From Scleromatobacter humisilvae (GTDB taxonomy: Bacteria; Pseudomonadota; Gammaproteobacteria; Burkholderiales; Burkholderiaceae_C), in NCBI RefSeq assembly GCF_023231945.1, contig NZ_JAJLJH010000008.1:186001-250000 (forward strand): a stretch of 64,000 nucleotides of DNA. Reading direction: 5' to 3'. Under the pieces are notes generated by a model. That model was not told where the DNA came from. It ran no database searches and saw only the letters and a program-made list of their open reading frames with translations. A program made the translations under genes and the position numbers. Positions 1 to 8,920 of this stretch are shown here, one piece after another. Each line of letters begins with the position of its first letter. Position 1 is the first letter of the stretch.

Positions 1-3000
1 GCGCGCTTCGTCCGGCGTCACCAGGCGCGACTGCGAGACCTCGAGCGCGTGCTCCAGGCGGCGCGCGAGCGACGACAGATCGGAATGGCCCACGGTGGCC
101 GAGTTGCCAGCCAGCGAATGCGCCAGCGACACGGCCTCCTCGCCGACCGCGCGCGGCAGCTCGAGCACCCACTCGGCCAGCGACGTGCACAGGCGGCGCG
201 ACTGCTCGTCGGCCTCGTTGAGGAAGATGTTGAACAGGCCCAGGCCGATGCGCAGCGGGCCGATGACCTTGTAGTTCTCGGCCTCGTCGGCCGGCAGCTG
301 GTCGCCGACGGTCAGCGTGTCGAACGCGTGCGTGCCCGTGGCGGGCGGCTGCGCGACGGCGGCGTCGTTGGCGGCCGGCTCGGCGGTGCGCTCGGACGGC
401 AGCAGGTCGAACGCGGTGTCGTCGAGCGCGGCCGGCACGGTGTCGGGGCCGGTGTCATGGTGCTCGGATTCGGGCGCCTCGGCGCGCATGTCGCCGCGCT
501 TCTCGATGACCGTGCTGTCGGCGGACTTGTCCAGATCGCCGAGGTCGAACTCGAAGTTCGGCGCGGCATATTCCGGCGTGTGGTCCATCGGCTGCACGAC
601 CGTGCGCTCTTCCATGAGCTCGGTCGTCGGATGCGACGTGTCGGGCGCGTCCGACGGCAGGTCGAGCGTGAACGCCGGCTCGTGAGGCGCCTGCGCGGGC
701 TTATCCGCCGCAGCCGTCAGTTCGCCCGGACCGGTGACTTCGAAGTCGTCGAGGATCTCGGTATCGCCGGCCTCCTCGGGTGCCGGTTCGAACGCGTCCT
801 CGGGCGACGGCTTGTGCGGCGTCGGCGCAAGCACCGCCGTCGCGTCGGCAACGAACGGCTTGGCCTGGACCGGCTCGGCATCGGGATCGACGCCGTCGCG
901 CAGCGCGTTGGCCGCGGCGACGATGGGCGCGCTGTGGAAGCCGGTGGCGTTCCTGGCGGCAAGCGCCTTGACCCAGCCCTCGAGCTCGTCGAGCACGTTC
1001 AGCGAGAACGTGCGCAGCTCCGGGCTGGCCTCGATCACGTGATCGGCCAGGCGCGCGTTGTACAACTGCTCGCAGGCCCAGGCGGCTTCGCCGAAGTCCT
1101 TCAGGCCGACCATGCGCGAGCTGCCCTTGAGCGTGTGGAACGCGCGGCGGACGGTGGAGATCGATTCGAAGTGCTGCGGGTCCTCGGCGAGCTTGCCGAG
1201 GCTCTCGCGGGCGCCGGCGATGACTTCCTCGGCCTCCTCGAAGAAGACCTCGAGCATCTCGTCGTCCTCGGCCGTGGCCGTGTCGGAGACGACGGCGGCC
1301 GGCGCGACCGTCGGCGCCGGCGGCGGAGGCGGGGCGGCGAAATCGGTCATCGCCTGCGCGAGTTCCTGGCGCACCTCGGTGGCGCCGGACTCGTCGCTGC
1401 GCGCGAGCGCCTTGCTCGCGGCGCGGGCGGCGTCGGCGATGCTCTTCTCGTCGGACGCGACGGCCTGGTGGGCCAGCTCGTCGAGCTTGTGGATGATGTC
1501 GGCCTTGGACGCGGCGTCGTCGCCCGCGGCCGCGGCCAGCTGCTGCACCTGCTCCATCAGCTCGCTCTCGCCGGCGGCCGGCGCGTCGGGCTCGGACGGC
1601 ACGATCTCGTCGGTGCGTCCCATGACGGTCTCGAGGCGACCGGAGTCGGCGTCGAACCTGAACAGCGACTTGGCCAGCTGCGGCTGCACGCCCAGCAGGT
1701 CGATCAGGAAGCCCAGCGCGCCGACGTTGGCGGCGAGGCGGCCGACGGCCTGCTCGGACAGCGCGCGCTCCGTCGGCGCGTTAGGGGCGTCGTCATGAGA
1801 CTGCGCCAGCACGGCGTCGACCTCGTCGCGCATGCGCACGACGGCGTGGCCGGCCTGGTCGAGGCCCAGCACGGACAGCACTCCGCGCATGGCCGACAGC
1901 TTGGCCGGCACGGGAACGAGCGTCTCGCGGTCGGCCGGGTTGCGGCTGAACTTGTCGAGCTGGCTTTCGACGTCGGCCAGCGACGAGCGCAGCTCCTGCA
2001 CCACGCTGCCCATCGTCTGGCGATCGGACGCGCGGCGATACAGGTCTTCCATCCACGGCTCGATCGGGCCGGGCTGCCGGCCCTGGCGCGCGAGGTCGAT
2101 GCGCTCGGCGAGCTGGTGGATGCGGGTGCCGAACGAGGCGTCGGCGATGTCGGCGTCGTCGAGTGCGGCGTCCAGGCACAGCAGGCTCGTCGCGACTTCC
2201 ATCGCCAGGTTCGGCGACGGCACGGACGAGCCGTCGGCCACCTGCGTGACGGCGGCGTCGAGCGCACGCGCCATGTGCTCGCCCTCGGGATGCAGCTTGC
2301 GCACCGAGTCGGCCACCAGCGTGGCCTGTTCGCGCAGGCTGGCGGCGAGGCCGGACTGGCCCGCGGTCGCCTGCGACCACGATTCCTTCAGCGCTTCGAC
2401 GCGGCGGCGTGCGAGCGGGATCAGCGCCGGGTCGTACCGGCCGAGCGCTTCCTGTTCGTAGTCGATCGGTTGCTGCGCACCCAGCTTGAACGCCTTGCGC
2501 ACGGCCACCAGGCGCGGCGCCTTGGCGTCGTCGCCGGGCAGTGCGCGGGCGCAGAAGAACAGCAGATCCTGCGTGAGGCGGTCGGAGACGTCGGCCTGGC
2601 CGCGCTCGGCCAGGCGCACCTGTGCCAGCAGGCGCGAGGTCAGGCGCTTGCTGTAGACGTCGGCCGACAGGCGGCCCTGCGCCTGCGCCTCGAAGAAGGC
2701 GGCGGCCACGGACCACAGGCCCGACAGCTTGCCGCTGGCGCCGGCGGCGAGGCCGGCGAACAGCTGGCTCATCTGCGTGGCGGCGGGGCCCACCGGCCCG
2801 CGCAGCAGCGCGAGCATGCACTGCTCCATGCGGCCACGGGTATCCGCGTCGGGCTTGAGCGCCATCACGTGCGTGCCGGCCGAAGCCTTGACGAGCGCCG
2901 GCGCGGCGTCGTTCAGCGACGTGGACTGCGAGTCGCCCTGCCAGAGGTCGGCCGGATGGATGCGGTCGGCGCCTGCGAGCGTCTGCACTTCGCGGTATTG

Positions 3001-3414
3001 CGGGAACAGCGCGAGCGGCGACACGTCCTTGCCGGACAGGCGGCGGCGCAGGAAGTCGAGCAGCGCGAACGACGAGCGTTCGATCGTGGTGGCGGTGTTG
3101 GCGTCGAGCTGGCGCACCTTCTGCATCAGCCGCACGACGGCCTGCTCGCTGGCGCGCAGCATGCGGGCGCCTTCGACCTGGCCGACCATGTCGAGCGCCC
3201 CGGCGCTCTGATGGAACAACGCGCGGGCCTGCTGCATCGCCGCCGAAGCGGTGCCGTCGATCTCGGTGCCCTGCGGCGCGGCCTCGGTCTCGCGCACCTG
3301 GCGCCGCAGCGCCTTGTGGGCGTTGTCGAGGGTACGGCGAAGCTCGTCGGCCACCCAGGCCAAGGTGCTCAGGTCTGCAGGCACTGCGTGCGCTGTTTGT
3401 TCACTCAACGTCAT
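1..3414 (-). CDS. chpA: Chp/Pil chemotaxis hybrid histidine kinase (ChpA/PilL-like), C-terminus beyond window
   Basis: CheA-type kinase expected to drive PilG/PilH phosphorylation and so control type IV pilus twitching. 1138 codons are open from the ATG at 3414 to the window edge without a stop. Three histidine-phosphotransfer (Hpt) type segments are visible: a divergent one near residue 68 (FHQSAGALDMVG), a canonical one at His760 (FHTLKGSSRMVG) and another at His1099 (AHSLAGNSATVG). A Pro/Asp/Glu-rich linker lies at about residues 860-1040. The ATPase, CheW-like and receiver domains expected of this family would lie beyond position 1. It follows pilJ by 70 bp on the same strand as the last visible gene of the pilG-H-I-J operon. 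ChpA (Pseudomonas) and PilL are names for the same kind of protein; the symbol is by family and context. Confidence 0.9.
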   Translation of the reverse strand, partial: MTLSEQTAHAVPADLSTLAWVADELRRTLDNAHKALRRQVRETEAAPQGTEIDGTASAAMQQARALFHQSAGALDMVGQVEGARMLRASEQAVVRLMQKVRQLDANTATTIERSSFALLDFLRRRLSGKDVSPLALFPQYREVQTLAGADRIHPADLWQGDSQSTSLNDAAPALVKASAGTHVMALKPDADTRGRMEQCMLALLRGPVGPAATQMSQLFAGLAAGASGKLSGLWSVAAAFFEAQAQGRLSADVYSKRLTSRLLAQVRLAERGQADVSDRLTQDLLFFCARALPGDDAKAPRLVAVRKAFKLGAQQPIDYEQEALGRYDPALIPLARRRVEALKESWSQATAGQSGLAASLREQATLVADSVRKLHPEGEHMARALDAAVTQVADGSSVPSPNLAMEVATSLLCLDAALDDADIADASFGTRIHQLAERIDLARQGRQPGPIEPWMEDLYRRASDRQTMGSVVQELRSSLADVESQLDKFSRNPADRETLVPVPAKLSAMRGVLSVLGLDQAGHAVVRMRDEVDAVLAQSHDDAPNAPTERALSEQAVGRLAANVGALGFLIDLLGVQPQLAKSLFRFDADSGRLETVMGRTDEIVPSEPDAPAAGESELMEQVQQLAAAAGDDAASKADIIHKLDELAHQAVASDEKSIADAARAASKALARSDESGATEVRQELAQAMTDFAAPPPPPAPTVAPAAVVSDTATAEDDEMLEVFFEEAEEVIAGARESLGKLAEDPQHFESISTVRRAFHTLKGSSRMVGLKDFGEAAWACEQLYNARLADHVIEASPELRTFSLNVLDELEGWVKALAARNATGFHSAPIVAAANALRDGVDPDAEPVQAKPFVADATAVLAPTPHKPSPEDAFEPAPEEAGDTEILDDFEVTGPGELTAAADKPAQAPHEPAFTLDLPSDAPDTSHPTTELMEERTVVQPMDHTPEYAAPNFEFDLGDLDKSADSTVIEKRGDMRAEAPESEHHDTGPDTVPAALDDTAFDLLPSERTAEPAANDAAVAQPPATGTHAFDTLTVGDQLPADEAENYKVIGPLRIGLGLFNIFLNEADEQSRRLCTSLAEWVLELPRAVGEEAVSLAHSLAGNSATVGHSDLSSLARRLEHALEVSQSRLVTPDEAR

Positions 3415-3460
3415 CTCCAGCGCGCCGCCTCGTCGAGGCGTGCACGCAAGGGGGTCTCAA

Positions 3461-3484
3461 CCGTTCGACGAGATCGTCGAACGG
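3461..3484 (-). promoter_or_regulatory. Perfect hairpin abutting the pilJ stop codon
   Basis: An 11-bp perfect inverted repeat (CCGTTCGACGA with a 2-nt loop) starts on the nucleotide after the pilJ stop codon and ends 46 nt before the chpA start. No T-run follows, so it is not a classical intrinsic terminator. Possible roles are partial attenuation or 3' end protection of the pilJ message, which would lower chpA relative to pilJ. The role is inferred; the palindrome is directly visible. Confidence 0.55.
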
Positions 3485-6046
3485 TCAGCCGATCTTGAAT
3501 CGGGAAACGGACTGGCGCAATTCTTCGGCCGTACGAGAAAGCTCGCGAACGATCTGCGCGGTCGAACGCGTACCGTCGCCGGTCTGTTCCGTCACCGCGA
3601 AGATGTGCTGGATGTTGGAGGCCACGACGTTCGCCGACTGCGCCTCGCTCTGCGCCTGCGCCGAGATGTTCTCGACGAGCGCCGACAGTTCGCGCGTCAC
3701 ACGGTCGATGTCGACCAGCGCCGCACCGGCCGCGTCGGACAGCTGCGCCCCCTGCACCACACCCTGCGTGGAACGCTCCATGGCGGCCACGGCATCGCCG
3801 GTGTCGGTCTGAATGGCCTTCACCAGCGCCGCGATCTGGCGCGTCGCGTCGCCGGAGCGTTCGGCCAGCCGCTGCACTTCTTCCGCAACGACCGAGAAGC
3901 CGCGACCCGCATCGCCGGCCGAGGCGGCCTGGATGGCGGCGTTCAGGGCCAGCACGTTCGTCTGTTCCGTAATGTCGGAAATCAGCTCGGTGATTTCGCC
4001 GATCTCCTGCGACGATTCGCCCAGGCGCTTGATCCGCTTCGAGGTTTCCTGGATCTGGTCGCGGATCGAGTTCATGCCCTCGATGGCGTCCTGCACCGCG
4101 CGGCGGCCGGTCTGCGTCACGTTCAGCGACTGCTGGGCGGCTGCCACGGTTTCCTGGGCGCGTTGCGACACGTCGTTGATTCGGCCGGCCATCTGCAGCA
4201 CGGACTCGCCGGTCTCGCGGATCTCGTGCAGCTGTTCGGTCGAGGCCGCGAGCAGCTCGGTCGACGTCTGTTCGACCTGGCCGGTGGTGTCCGTCACCCG
4301 GTTGGCGGTGCCCTGCACCTGCGCCACCAGCGTGCGAAGTTCTTCCACGGTGTAGTTGACCGAGTCGGCGATGGCGCCGGTGATGTCCTCGGTAACGGTG
4401 GCCTGCTGCGTCAAGTCGCCCTCGGCGACCGACTGCAGTTCGTTCATCAGGCGGAGAATGGCGGCCTGGTTGGCGTCGTTGACGCGCTGCGCTTCGCGCT
4501 GGCGCGATTCCGATTCCGTCCGTTGCGCTTCGGCGGCCGTCGCGCGCTGGCGCTGGCTGGCCACGAACAGTCGCAGGATGCCGAACACGCCGATGACCAG
4601 CAGCACCAGCGACACCAGCAGTGCCGCGATGTAGCCGACCGACAGCGTACCGACGCTGGCCAGGCGGTTCTGCACGCCTTCGAGGCCCTTTCGCAGCGGC
4701 TCGCTGTCGCCCACGATCTGCGCCTGCGCTTCACGCGCGGCCACCAGGCCCTGCAGGTTGGCCAGAATCGCGCTGGACTGGCTGCGCGTCTGCTCGTACT
4801 GCTGGATCAGCTGCTCGAGGCGCTCGCGCGTGGCGGGCTCCTTCGTGCCGGGCAGCCGCAGGTCGGCGTTGCCTTGCAGCAGGCCGTCGGCGATCTCGCG
4901 GAAGGTGTTCAAGTCCTTGCCGAGCAGGAACACGGCTTCTGGCGACACGCCTTCGTAGGTCAGGAACTCGTTCGCGCTCTTGCCGATCCGCTGCGTCAAC
5001 ATCACGAGCTGGCCGACGGCGGAGATCTCGGCCGCCGAGGCGCCGCCCTGCAGCTTCAGGGACGACACGGTCTCGGCCGTCTCCAACAGGTCGGAAGACT
5101 GGCGGTTGATGGTGCGCAGCGCCTGTCCCACCTGGGTCAGGGTCTTCTGCTGCGCCAGCACGATCTGCGAGTTCTTCTCGGCGCGGTCGACCAGCGTCAT
5201 CAGCGGGGCGACGGTGTCCTGCACGCCGGCCGGAACCGCGCTCACCAGGTCGTTGCCGGTGTGCAGGCCGCGCACGTTGTTGGCCAGCACGGTGCCGCTT
5301 TCCTTGACTTCCGGGAAGGCCGCGGGGCTGCCGATCATGGCCTGCGAGACCGACTTGGCCAGGCGCTGCGACTGCATCAGCGCGGCGCCGGTGGCCTCCA
5401 CCTGCTGCGAGTGGGCGTTGGCCGCGCTGAAGGCGAAGTAGCCGGAGGCGAGCAGGCCGACGATGCCGATGGCCGTCAGCGTGAACACGAAGCGCTGCTG
5501 GTAGCTCACCGAGCGGCGGCCGATCAGCGGCAGGCCGGTGTTGTCCTCGTCGACCGGCGCGGGCTCGGCCTGCGCGGGCTCGGCATCGAGCAGGCGCGTG
5601 GGCGCGGCGTCGGCGTGGTCGGGCACCAGCGTCGACGCGTTCATCGTCGCCGTGTCGACGCCTTCGAGCGGCAGGTCGATGGACAGGTTGTTCTCGGAGT
5701 GCACGACGCCGTGGTCGTCGTCCTGGCCCGGGCCGGCGCCGTCGAGCGGGAAGGCCGAGTGGCCCATCGCGTGGACGTCGAGATCCAGCGTCGGCACCGC
5801 GCCGCCGGTGGACAGCGCGTGCGTCTCGTGATCCTGGTGGCCCAGGCCGGGGCCGTCGTCCGAGTCGTGCAGCGACTGTCGGTGCGAATCGACCGGATCG
5901 CCGAGATCGACGTCCGCCAGCGCGACCTCGCGCGCGTGCGCGCCGGCCTCCGAAGCGACGGGAGGATAGACGTTCTCGAGGCCGCCCTCGGTGTGGGCGC
6001 CGTGCTGCTTCAGCACGTTGCCATTGCTTTGGTCTGACAAGTTCAT
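3485..6046 (-). CDS. pilJ: Twitching motility methyl-accepting chemotaxis protein PilJ
   Basis: Inner-membrane chemoreceptor of the Pil-Chp system. 853 residues. It has an unusual hydrophilic N-terminus of about 185 residues rich in Asp, His and Gly, then TM1 (about 186-206), a periplasmic region with type IV pili methyl-accepting chemotaxis character, TM2 (about 470-494), and a long cytoplasmic MCP signalling domain including the conserved [15 protein letters not shown] and [16 protein letters not shown] segments. Known PilJ proteins are usually nearer 680-750 residues, so the N-terminal extension is the odd feature. The start at 6046 is ATG and the whole extension is in frame. It lies between pilI (111 bp upstream) and chpA. 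Confidence 0.92.
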   Translation of the reverse strand: MNLSDQSNGNVLKQHGAHTEGGLENVYPPVASEAGAHAREVALADVDLGDPVDSHRQSLHDSDDGPGLGHQDHETHALSTGGAVPTLDLDVHAMGHSAFPLDGAGPGQDDDHGVVHSENNLSIDLPLEGVDTATMNASTLVPDHADAAPTRLLDAEPAQAEPAPVDEDNTGLPLIGRRSVSYQQRFVFTLTAIGIVGLLASGYFAFSAANAHSQQVEATGAALMQSQRLAKSVSQAMIGSPAAFPEVKESGTVLANNVRGLHTGNDLVSAVPAGVQDTVAPLMTLVDRAEKNSQIVLAQQKTLTQVGQALRTINRQSSDLLETAETVSSLKLQGGASAAEISAVGQLVMLTQRIGKSANEFLTYEGVSPEAVFLLGKDLNTFREIADGLLQGNADLRLPGTKEPATRERLEQLIQQYEQTRSQSSAILANLQGLVAAREAQAQIVGDSEPLRKGLEGVQNRLASVGTLSVGYIAALLVSLVLLVIGVFGILRLFVASQRQRATAAEAQRTESESRQREAQRVNDANQAAILRLMNELQSVAEGDLTQQATVTEDITGAIADSVNYTVEELRTLVAQVQGTANRVTDTTGQVEQTSTELLAASTEQLHEIRETGESVLQMAGRINDVSQRAQETVAAAQQSLNVTQTGRRAVQDAIEGMNSIRDQIQETSKRIKRLGESSQEIGEITELISDITEQTNVLALNAAIQAASAGDAGRGFSVVAEEVQRLAERSGDATRQIAALVKAIQTDTGDAVAAMERSTQGVVQGAQLSDAAGAALVDIDRVTRELSALVENISAQAQSEAQSANVVASNIQHIFAVTEQTGDGTRSTAQIVRELSRTAEELRQSVSRFKIG

Positions 6047-6157
6047 CTCGCCCTCTTCACGCTAGATTTCAAATCCCAACTAATCCCGAACGGCCGTCCG
6101 ACGCACTTGGGTGCCTTGGCGCCGTTGGCACGGCGCGTCGTCGCGACCGGACCCTCT

Positions 6158-6694
6158 TCAGCTCATGACATCCAGGAACGCGCCGTCCACGGCCAGCGCC
6201 CCCAGATCGATCTCCTGCCAGGACGCGCCGAGCGCGTCCTTCCAGCGGCCGGCCGCGAATGCGGGCCGGGCGCCGACGCTCTCGGCCGGCTCGGCCTCGC
6301 GCGTCAATTGTTCTTCGCCGCGCAGGCCCGCCAGGCGGTCGACTCGGAGCGCGGCATTGACCTGCAGCGACGGCGCCAGCATCACGAGCTGGCCGTCGAG
6401 CGCCGCCGGGTCGTTGGCCTTGGGCGCGCGCAGGCCCAGGAAGGCTGCCAGGTCGATGACGGTGTACAGGTCGCCGCGAAGCTGCGCCACCCCGGTCATC
6501 CAGGGCTTGGCGTGCGGCAGCTTCAGGAGCGCGCGCAGCGGGAAGATCTCGCCCGCCTGGGCCAGCGGCAGCAGCAGTCCGACGCCGGCGCATTCGACGG
6601 CGAGCCAGCCTCGCGCACGCGGCTGCGTCTTGGCGGCCTGCAGGCGGCTCGCCAGCCGGGTTTGCAGTTCGCGCAGGGCATCTTTATTGGCCAT
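6158..6694 (-). CDS. pilI: CheW-like coupling protein PilI
   Basis: 178-residue single CheW-domain protein, expected to couple PilJ to the ChpA kinase in the cytoplasm. The CheW fold is recognisable from about residue 28 (LAVECAGVGLLLPLAQAGEI) through the region around GVAQLRGDLYTVIDLAAFLGL, the usual adaptor-core motif. ATG start. It follows pilH by 41 bp. Identity rests on domain plus position in a canonical pilGHIJ order. Confidence 0.9.
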   Translation of the reverse strand: MANKDALRELQTRLASRLQAAKTQPRARGWLAVECAGVGLLLPLAQAGEIFPLRALLKLPHAKPWMTGVAQLRGDLYTVIDLAAFLGLRAPKANDPAALDGQLVMLAPSLQVNAALRVDRLAGLRGEEQLTREAEPAESVGARPAFAAGRWKDALGASWQEIDLGALAVDGAFLDVMS

Positions 6695-6735
6695 GGAGGG
6701 GTGCGTGCGAGGTGGTCGAGTTCAGGCCGACGGGG

Positions 6736-7101
6736 TCAGCCGAGGCTTTTGATCTTGGCCATCAGGTCGTCGGTGTCGACCGGCTTGACGACGTAATCGC
6801 GCGCGCCCTGGCGCAGGCCCCAGACGCGGTCGGTCTCCTGGCCCTTGCTGGTGCACATGATCACCGGCACGTCGGAGTAGCGCGGATCGCGCGTGATCGA
6901 GCGGGTCAGCTGGTAGCCGTTGGTTCCGGGCATCACGACGTCCATCAGGATCAGGTCGGGCTTGCCTTCCGCCAGGCGCTTCATCGCGTCTTCGCCATTC
7001 TCGGCCGTGCGAACGGTGAAACCGCGCTTGGCGAGCAGGTCGGAGAGATAAGCCAATTCGGTCTTCGAATCATCGACCAGGAGAATGTGCTGGATCGGCA
7101 T
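6736..7101 (-). CDS. pilH: Twitching response regulator PilH
   Basis: 121-residue stand-alone receiver domain. The acidic pair Asp10/Asp11, phosphoacceptor Asp54 (LILMDVVMP), Thr/Ser at CTSKG and Lys106 (VVKPVD) are all present. There is no output domain. In the Pil-Chp system PilH and PilG are CheY-like regulators with different effects on pilus retraction and extension. It is the second regulator of the operon, 92 bp after pilG, and the protein order (G then H) supports the assignment. Confidence 0.92.
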   Translation of the reverse strand: MPIQHILLVDDSKTELAYLSDLLAKRGFTVRTAENGEDAMKRLAEGKPDLILMDVVMPGTNGYQLTRSITRDPRYSDVPVIMCTSKGQETDRVWGLRQGARDYVVKPVDTDDLMAKIKSLG

Positions 7102-7193
7102 GGTATGTCCTTGAAACGCGCCTGGGTTGCGCTTTTGGCCCGTTTATCCGGCCGCTTGTCGCGGCCCGCGATATTCGGGAGAGAAACTCTTGC

Positions 7194-7622
7194 TTACTGT
7201 TCGCTGGAAAGCTTCGCCGGGTGGTATTGGGCCACCGCGCGCAGGAGCTGTTCCTTCGTGAAAGGCTTGGTCAGGTAATCCTCGGAGCCGACCATCCGGC
7301 CGCGAGCCTTGTCGAACACGCCATCCTTGGACGACAGCATGATCACCGGCACCGCCGTGAAGCGCGGATTGCGCTTGATGATCGCGCAGGTCTGGTAGCC
7401 GTCGAGCCGCGGCATCAGGATGTCGCAGAAGATCAGGTCGGGCGTGTGGTCGTTGACCTTGGCAAGCGCGTCGAAACCGTCTTCGGCCAGCACCACTTCG
7501 TGCCCGCCCTGGCGCAGGAAGATCTCGGCGCTGCGCCGGATGGTGTTGCTGTCGTCGATGACGAGCACGCGTACCGCGGGCTGCGCCGGTGCGGCGGAGG
7601 GGGCCGGCGTGGCATCAGCCAT
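7194..7622 (-). CDS. pilG: Twitching response regulator PilG
   Basis: 142-residue CheY-like protein with a short Ala/Pro-rich N-terminus, then a receiver domain: Asp23/Asp24, phosphoacceptor Asp67 (LIFCDILMP), SSKDG and Lys119 (LTKPF). It is expected to act on the pilus extension machinery after phosphorylation by ChpA. It lies 42 bp downstream of the rubredoxin gene on the same strand and heads the chemotaxis part of the operon. Confidence 0.92.
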   Translation of the reverse strand: MADATPAPSAAPAQPAVRVLVIDDSNTIRRSAEIFLRQGGHEVVLAEDGFDALAKVNDHTPDLIFCDILMPRLDGYQTCAIIKRNPRFTAVPVIMLSSKDGVFDKARGRMVGSEDYLTKPFTKEQLLRAVAQYHPAKLSSEQ

Positions 7623-7664
7623 TGAAGCTCTCGTTCAGAACATGCGCCATCGTGGGTTCTTCCA

Positions 7665-7838
7665 TCAGATGCGGACCATCTCGAAGTCTTCCTTGCGTGC
7701 ACCGCATTCCGGACACGTCCAGTTCATCGGAACCGCGGCCCAGGGGGTACCCGGCAGCAAACCAGTTTCCGCATCCCCGGCAGCTTCGTCGTAGATCCAG
7801 CCGCAGATCAGGCACATCCAGGTTTGAGGTTCGTTCAC
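7665..7838 (-). CDS. Rubredoxin
   Basis: 57-residue one-iron electron carrier. The two Cys-pair loops that bind the Fe(SCys)4 centre are intact: CLICGWIYDE near the N-terminus and CPECGARKEDFEMV near the C-terminus. The start chosen is GTG (VNEPQTWMC), the only plausible start giving a normal-length rubredoxin. Longer readings of this stretch in other frames lack the Cys spacing. It is the first gene of the minus-strand block leading into pilG and is divergent from the ThiD-like gene. The physiological partner cannot be told from the sequence. Confidence 0.9.
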   Translation of the reverse strand: MNEPQTWMCLICGWIYDEAAGDAETGLLPGTPWAAVPMNWTCPECGARKEDFEMVRI

Positions 7839-7859
7839 AGTCGTTCGCGTTCAGGGTCA

Positions 7860-7880
7860 CTACAATCGTCTGGATTGTAG
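7860..7880. promoter_or_regulatory. Palindrome between the divergent rubredoxin and ThiD-like genes
   Basis: CTACAATC-5 nt-GATTGTAG, a perfect 8-bp inverted repeat, lies 21 bp upstream of the rubredoxin start and about 86 bp upstream of the thiD-like start. Position and symmetry suggest an operator or overlapping divergent promoters: TACAAT and its complement both resemble -10 hexamers. Function is inferred only. Confidence 0.4.
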
Positions 7881-7934
7881 CCACGGCCCCGAGCGGTTAA
7901 CGACGCGCTAAGGGCCAAACTAATCACATTTTCC

Positions 7935-7956
7935 GGGCAAGCTTCACGGCTTGCCC
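7935..7956 (+). promoter_or_regulatory. Leader hairpin ahead of the ThiD-like gene
   Basis: GGGCAAGC and GCTTGCCC form an 8-bp stem with a 6-nt loop that ends 10 nt before the ATG. There is no T-run. It may limit ribosome access or be incidental. No TPP riboswitch core is visible in this leader. Confidence 0.3.
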
Positions 7957-7966
7957 CCCACCGGAC

Positions 7967-8920
7967 ATGGCAATGGACCTCCCTCCCGGCGCGGAAACGC
8001 CCGACGAAAACGCTGAAGAAGCCAGTGCTCCGGCCTGTATCCTGACTTTCAACGCCAGCGATGCCAGCGGCGCCGGAGGCATCGCGGGCGACGTCTCGAC
8101 CATCGCGGCGATGGGTGCCCATGCCCTGCCCGTGGTCACCGCGCTGCTGATGCGCGACACCGCCGAGGTCTTCGACCAGCACGTCATCGACGCCGACGCC
8201 GTGGTCGAGCAGGCCCGCTGCATCCTCGAGGACATCACCGTCTCCGGCATCAAGGTGGGCTTCCTCGGCAATACCGACAACGTCAGCGCGGTGGCCGAGG
8301 TGCTGTCCGACTATCCCGACGTGCCGGTCGTGTCCTATCTGCCGGGGCTGTCGTTCATGGAGGACGACGACCAGAACACCTACCTCGACGCGTTCCGCGA
8401 GCTGATCCTGCCGGCCACCGAGGTGCTGATCGGCAACCACAAGACGCTGACCGACTTCCTGCTGCCCGACTGGGATTCCGACCGCCCGGCCTCGCCGCGC
8501 GAGCTGGCCGTCGCCGCGGCCGAGCACGGCACGCGCTTCGTGCTGGTCACCGGCGTGATGCTGCCGGCCAAGGGCGCGGGCCAGTTCATCGACAACGTGC
8601 TGGCGTCGCCGCAGGGCGCGCTCACGGGCGAGAAGTTCGAGATGTTCGAGGCGACCTTCGTCGGCGCCGGCGACACGCTGTCGGCCGCGATGGCCGCGCT
8701 GCTGGGCGCCGCGGCCGAGCTGCAGGCGGCCGTGGGCGAGGCGCTGCAGTTCCTCGACCAGAGCCTGGACGCCGGGTTCCGCCCCGGCATGGGCGGCGTC
8801 GTGCCCGACCGCTTCTTCTGGGCGCTGCCGCCCGGCGAGGAGGAGGAAGGCGACGAGACGATCGAGGAGGCGCTGTCGGACGACGCGACCGAGGTGGGAG
8901 GCTCGCGCAGTGTCCACTAA
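7967..8920 (+). CDS. thiD: ThiD-like hydroxymethylpyrimidine/phosphomethylpyrimidine kinase family protein
   Basis: 317-residue ribokinase-fold kinase of the ThiD branch, which phosphorylates HMP and HMP-P in thiamine synthesis. The N-terminal [18 protein letters not shown] matches the ThiD substrate loop, and the C-terminal [10 protein letters not shown] carries the anion-hole/catalytic Asp. The family's usual GIQADLKT after SGAGG is altered to GIAGDVST, and there is a Glu/Asp-rich C-terminal tail (about residues 285-310), so true HMP kinase activity is probable rather than certain. The stop overlaps the hemL start by 11 nt, so the two are translationally linked. Confidence 0.75.
   Translation: MAMDLPPGAETPDENAEEASAPACILTFNASDASGAGGIAGDVSTIAAMGAHALPVVTALLMRDTAEVFDQHVIDADAVVEQARCILEDITVSGIKVGFLGNTDNVSAVAEVLSDYPDVPVVSYLPGLSFMEDDDQNTYLDAFRELILPATEVLIGNHKTLTDFLLPDWDSDRPASPRELAVAAAEHGTRFVLVTGVMLPAKGAGQFIDNVLASPQGALTGEKFEMFEATFVGAGDTLSAAMAALLGAAAELQAAVGEALQFLDQSLDAGFRPGMGGVVPDRFFWALPPGEEEEGDETIEEALSDDATEVGGSRSVH

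Noticed and set aside
49-6037. Very long plus-strand open frames opposite the pil operon (over 900 codons each)
   Set aside because: They are antisense shadows produced by high GC at third codon positions; their translations are Arg/Gly/Val/His-rich with no domain, while the minus strand encodes clear Chp kinase and PilJ motifs.
7839-7966. TPP riboswitch before the ThiD-like gene
   Set aside because: The conserved THI-box core is absent and the gap is short; only a simple hairpin is present.
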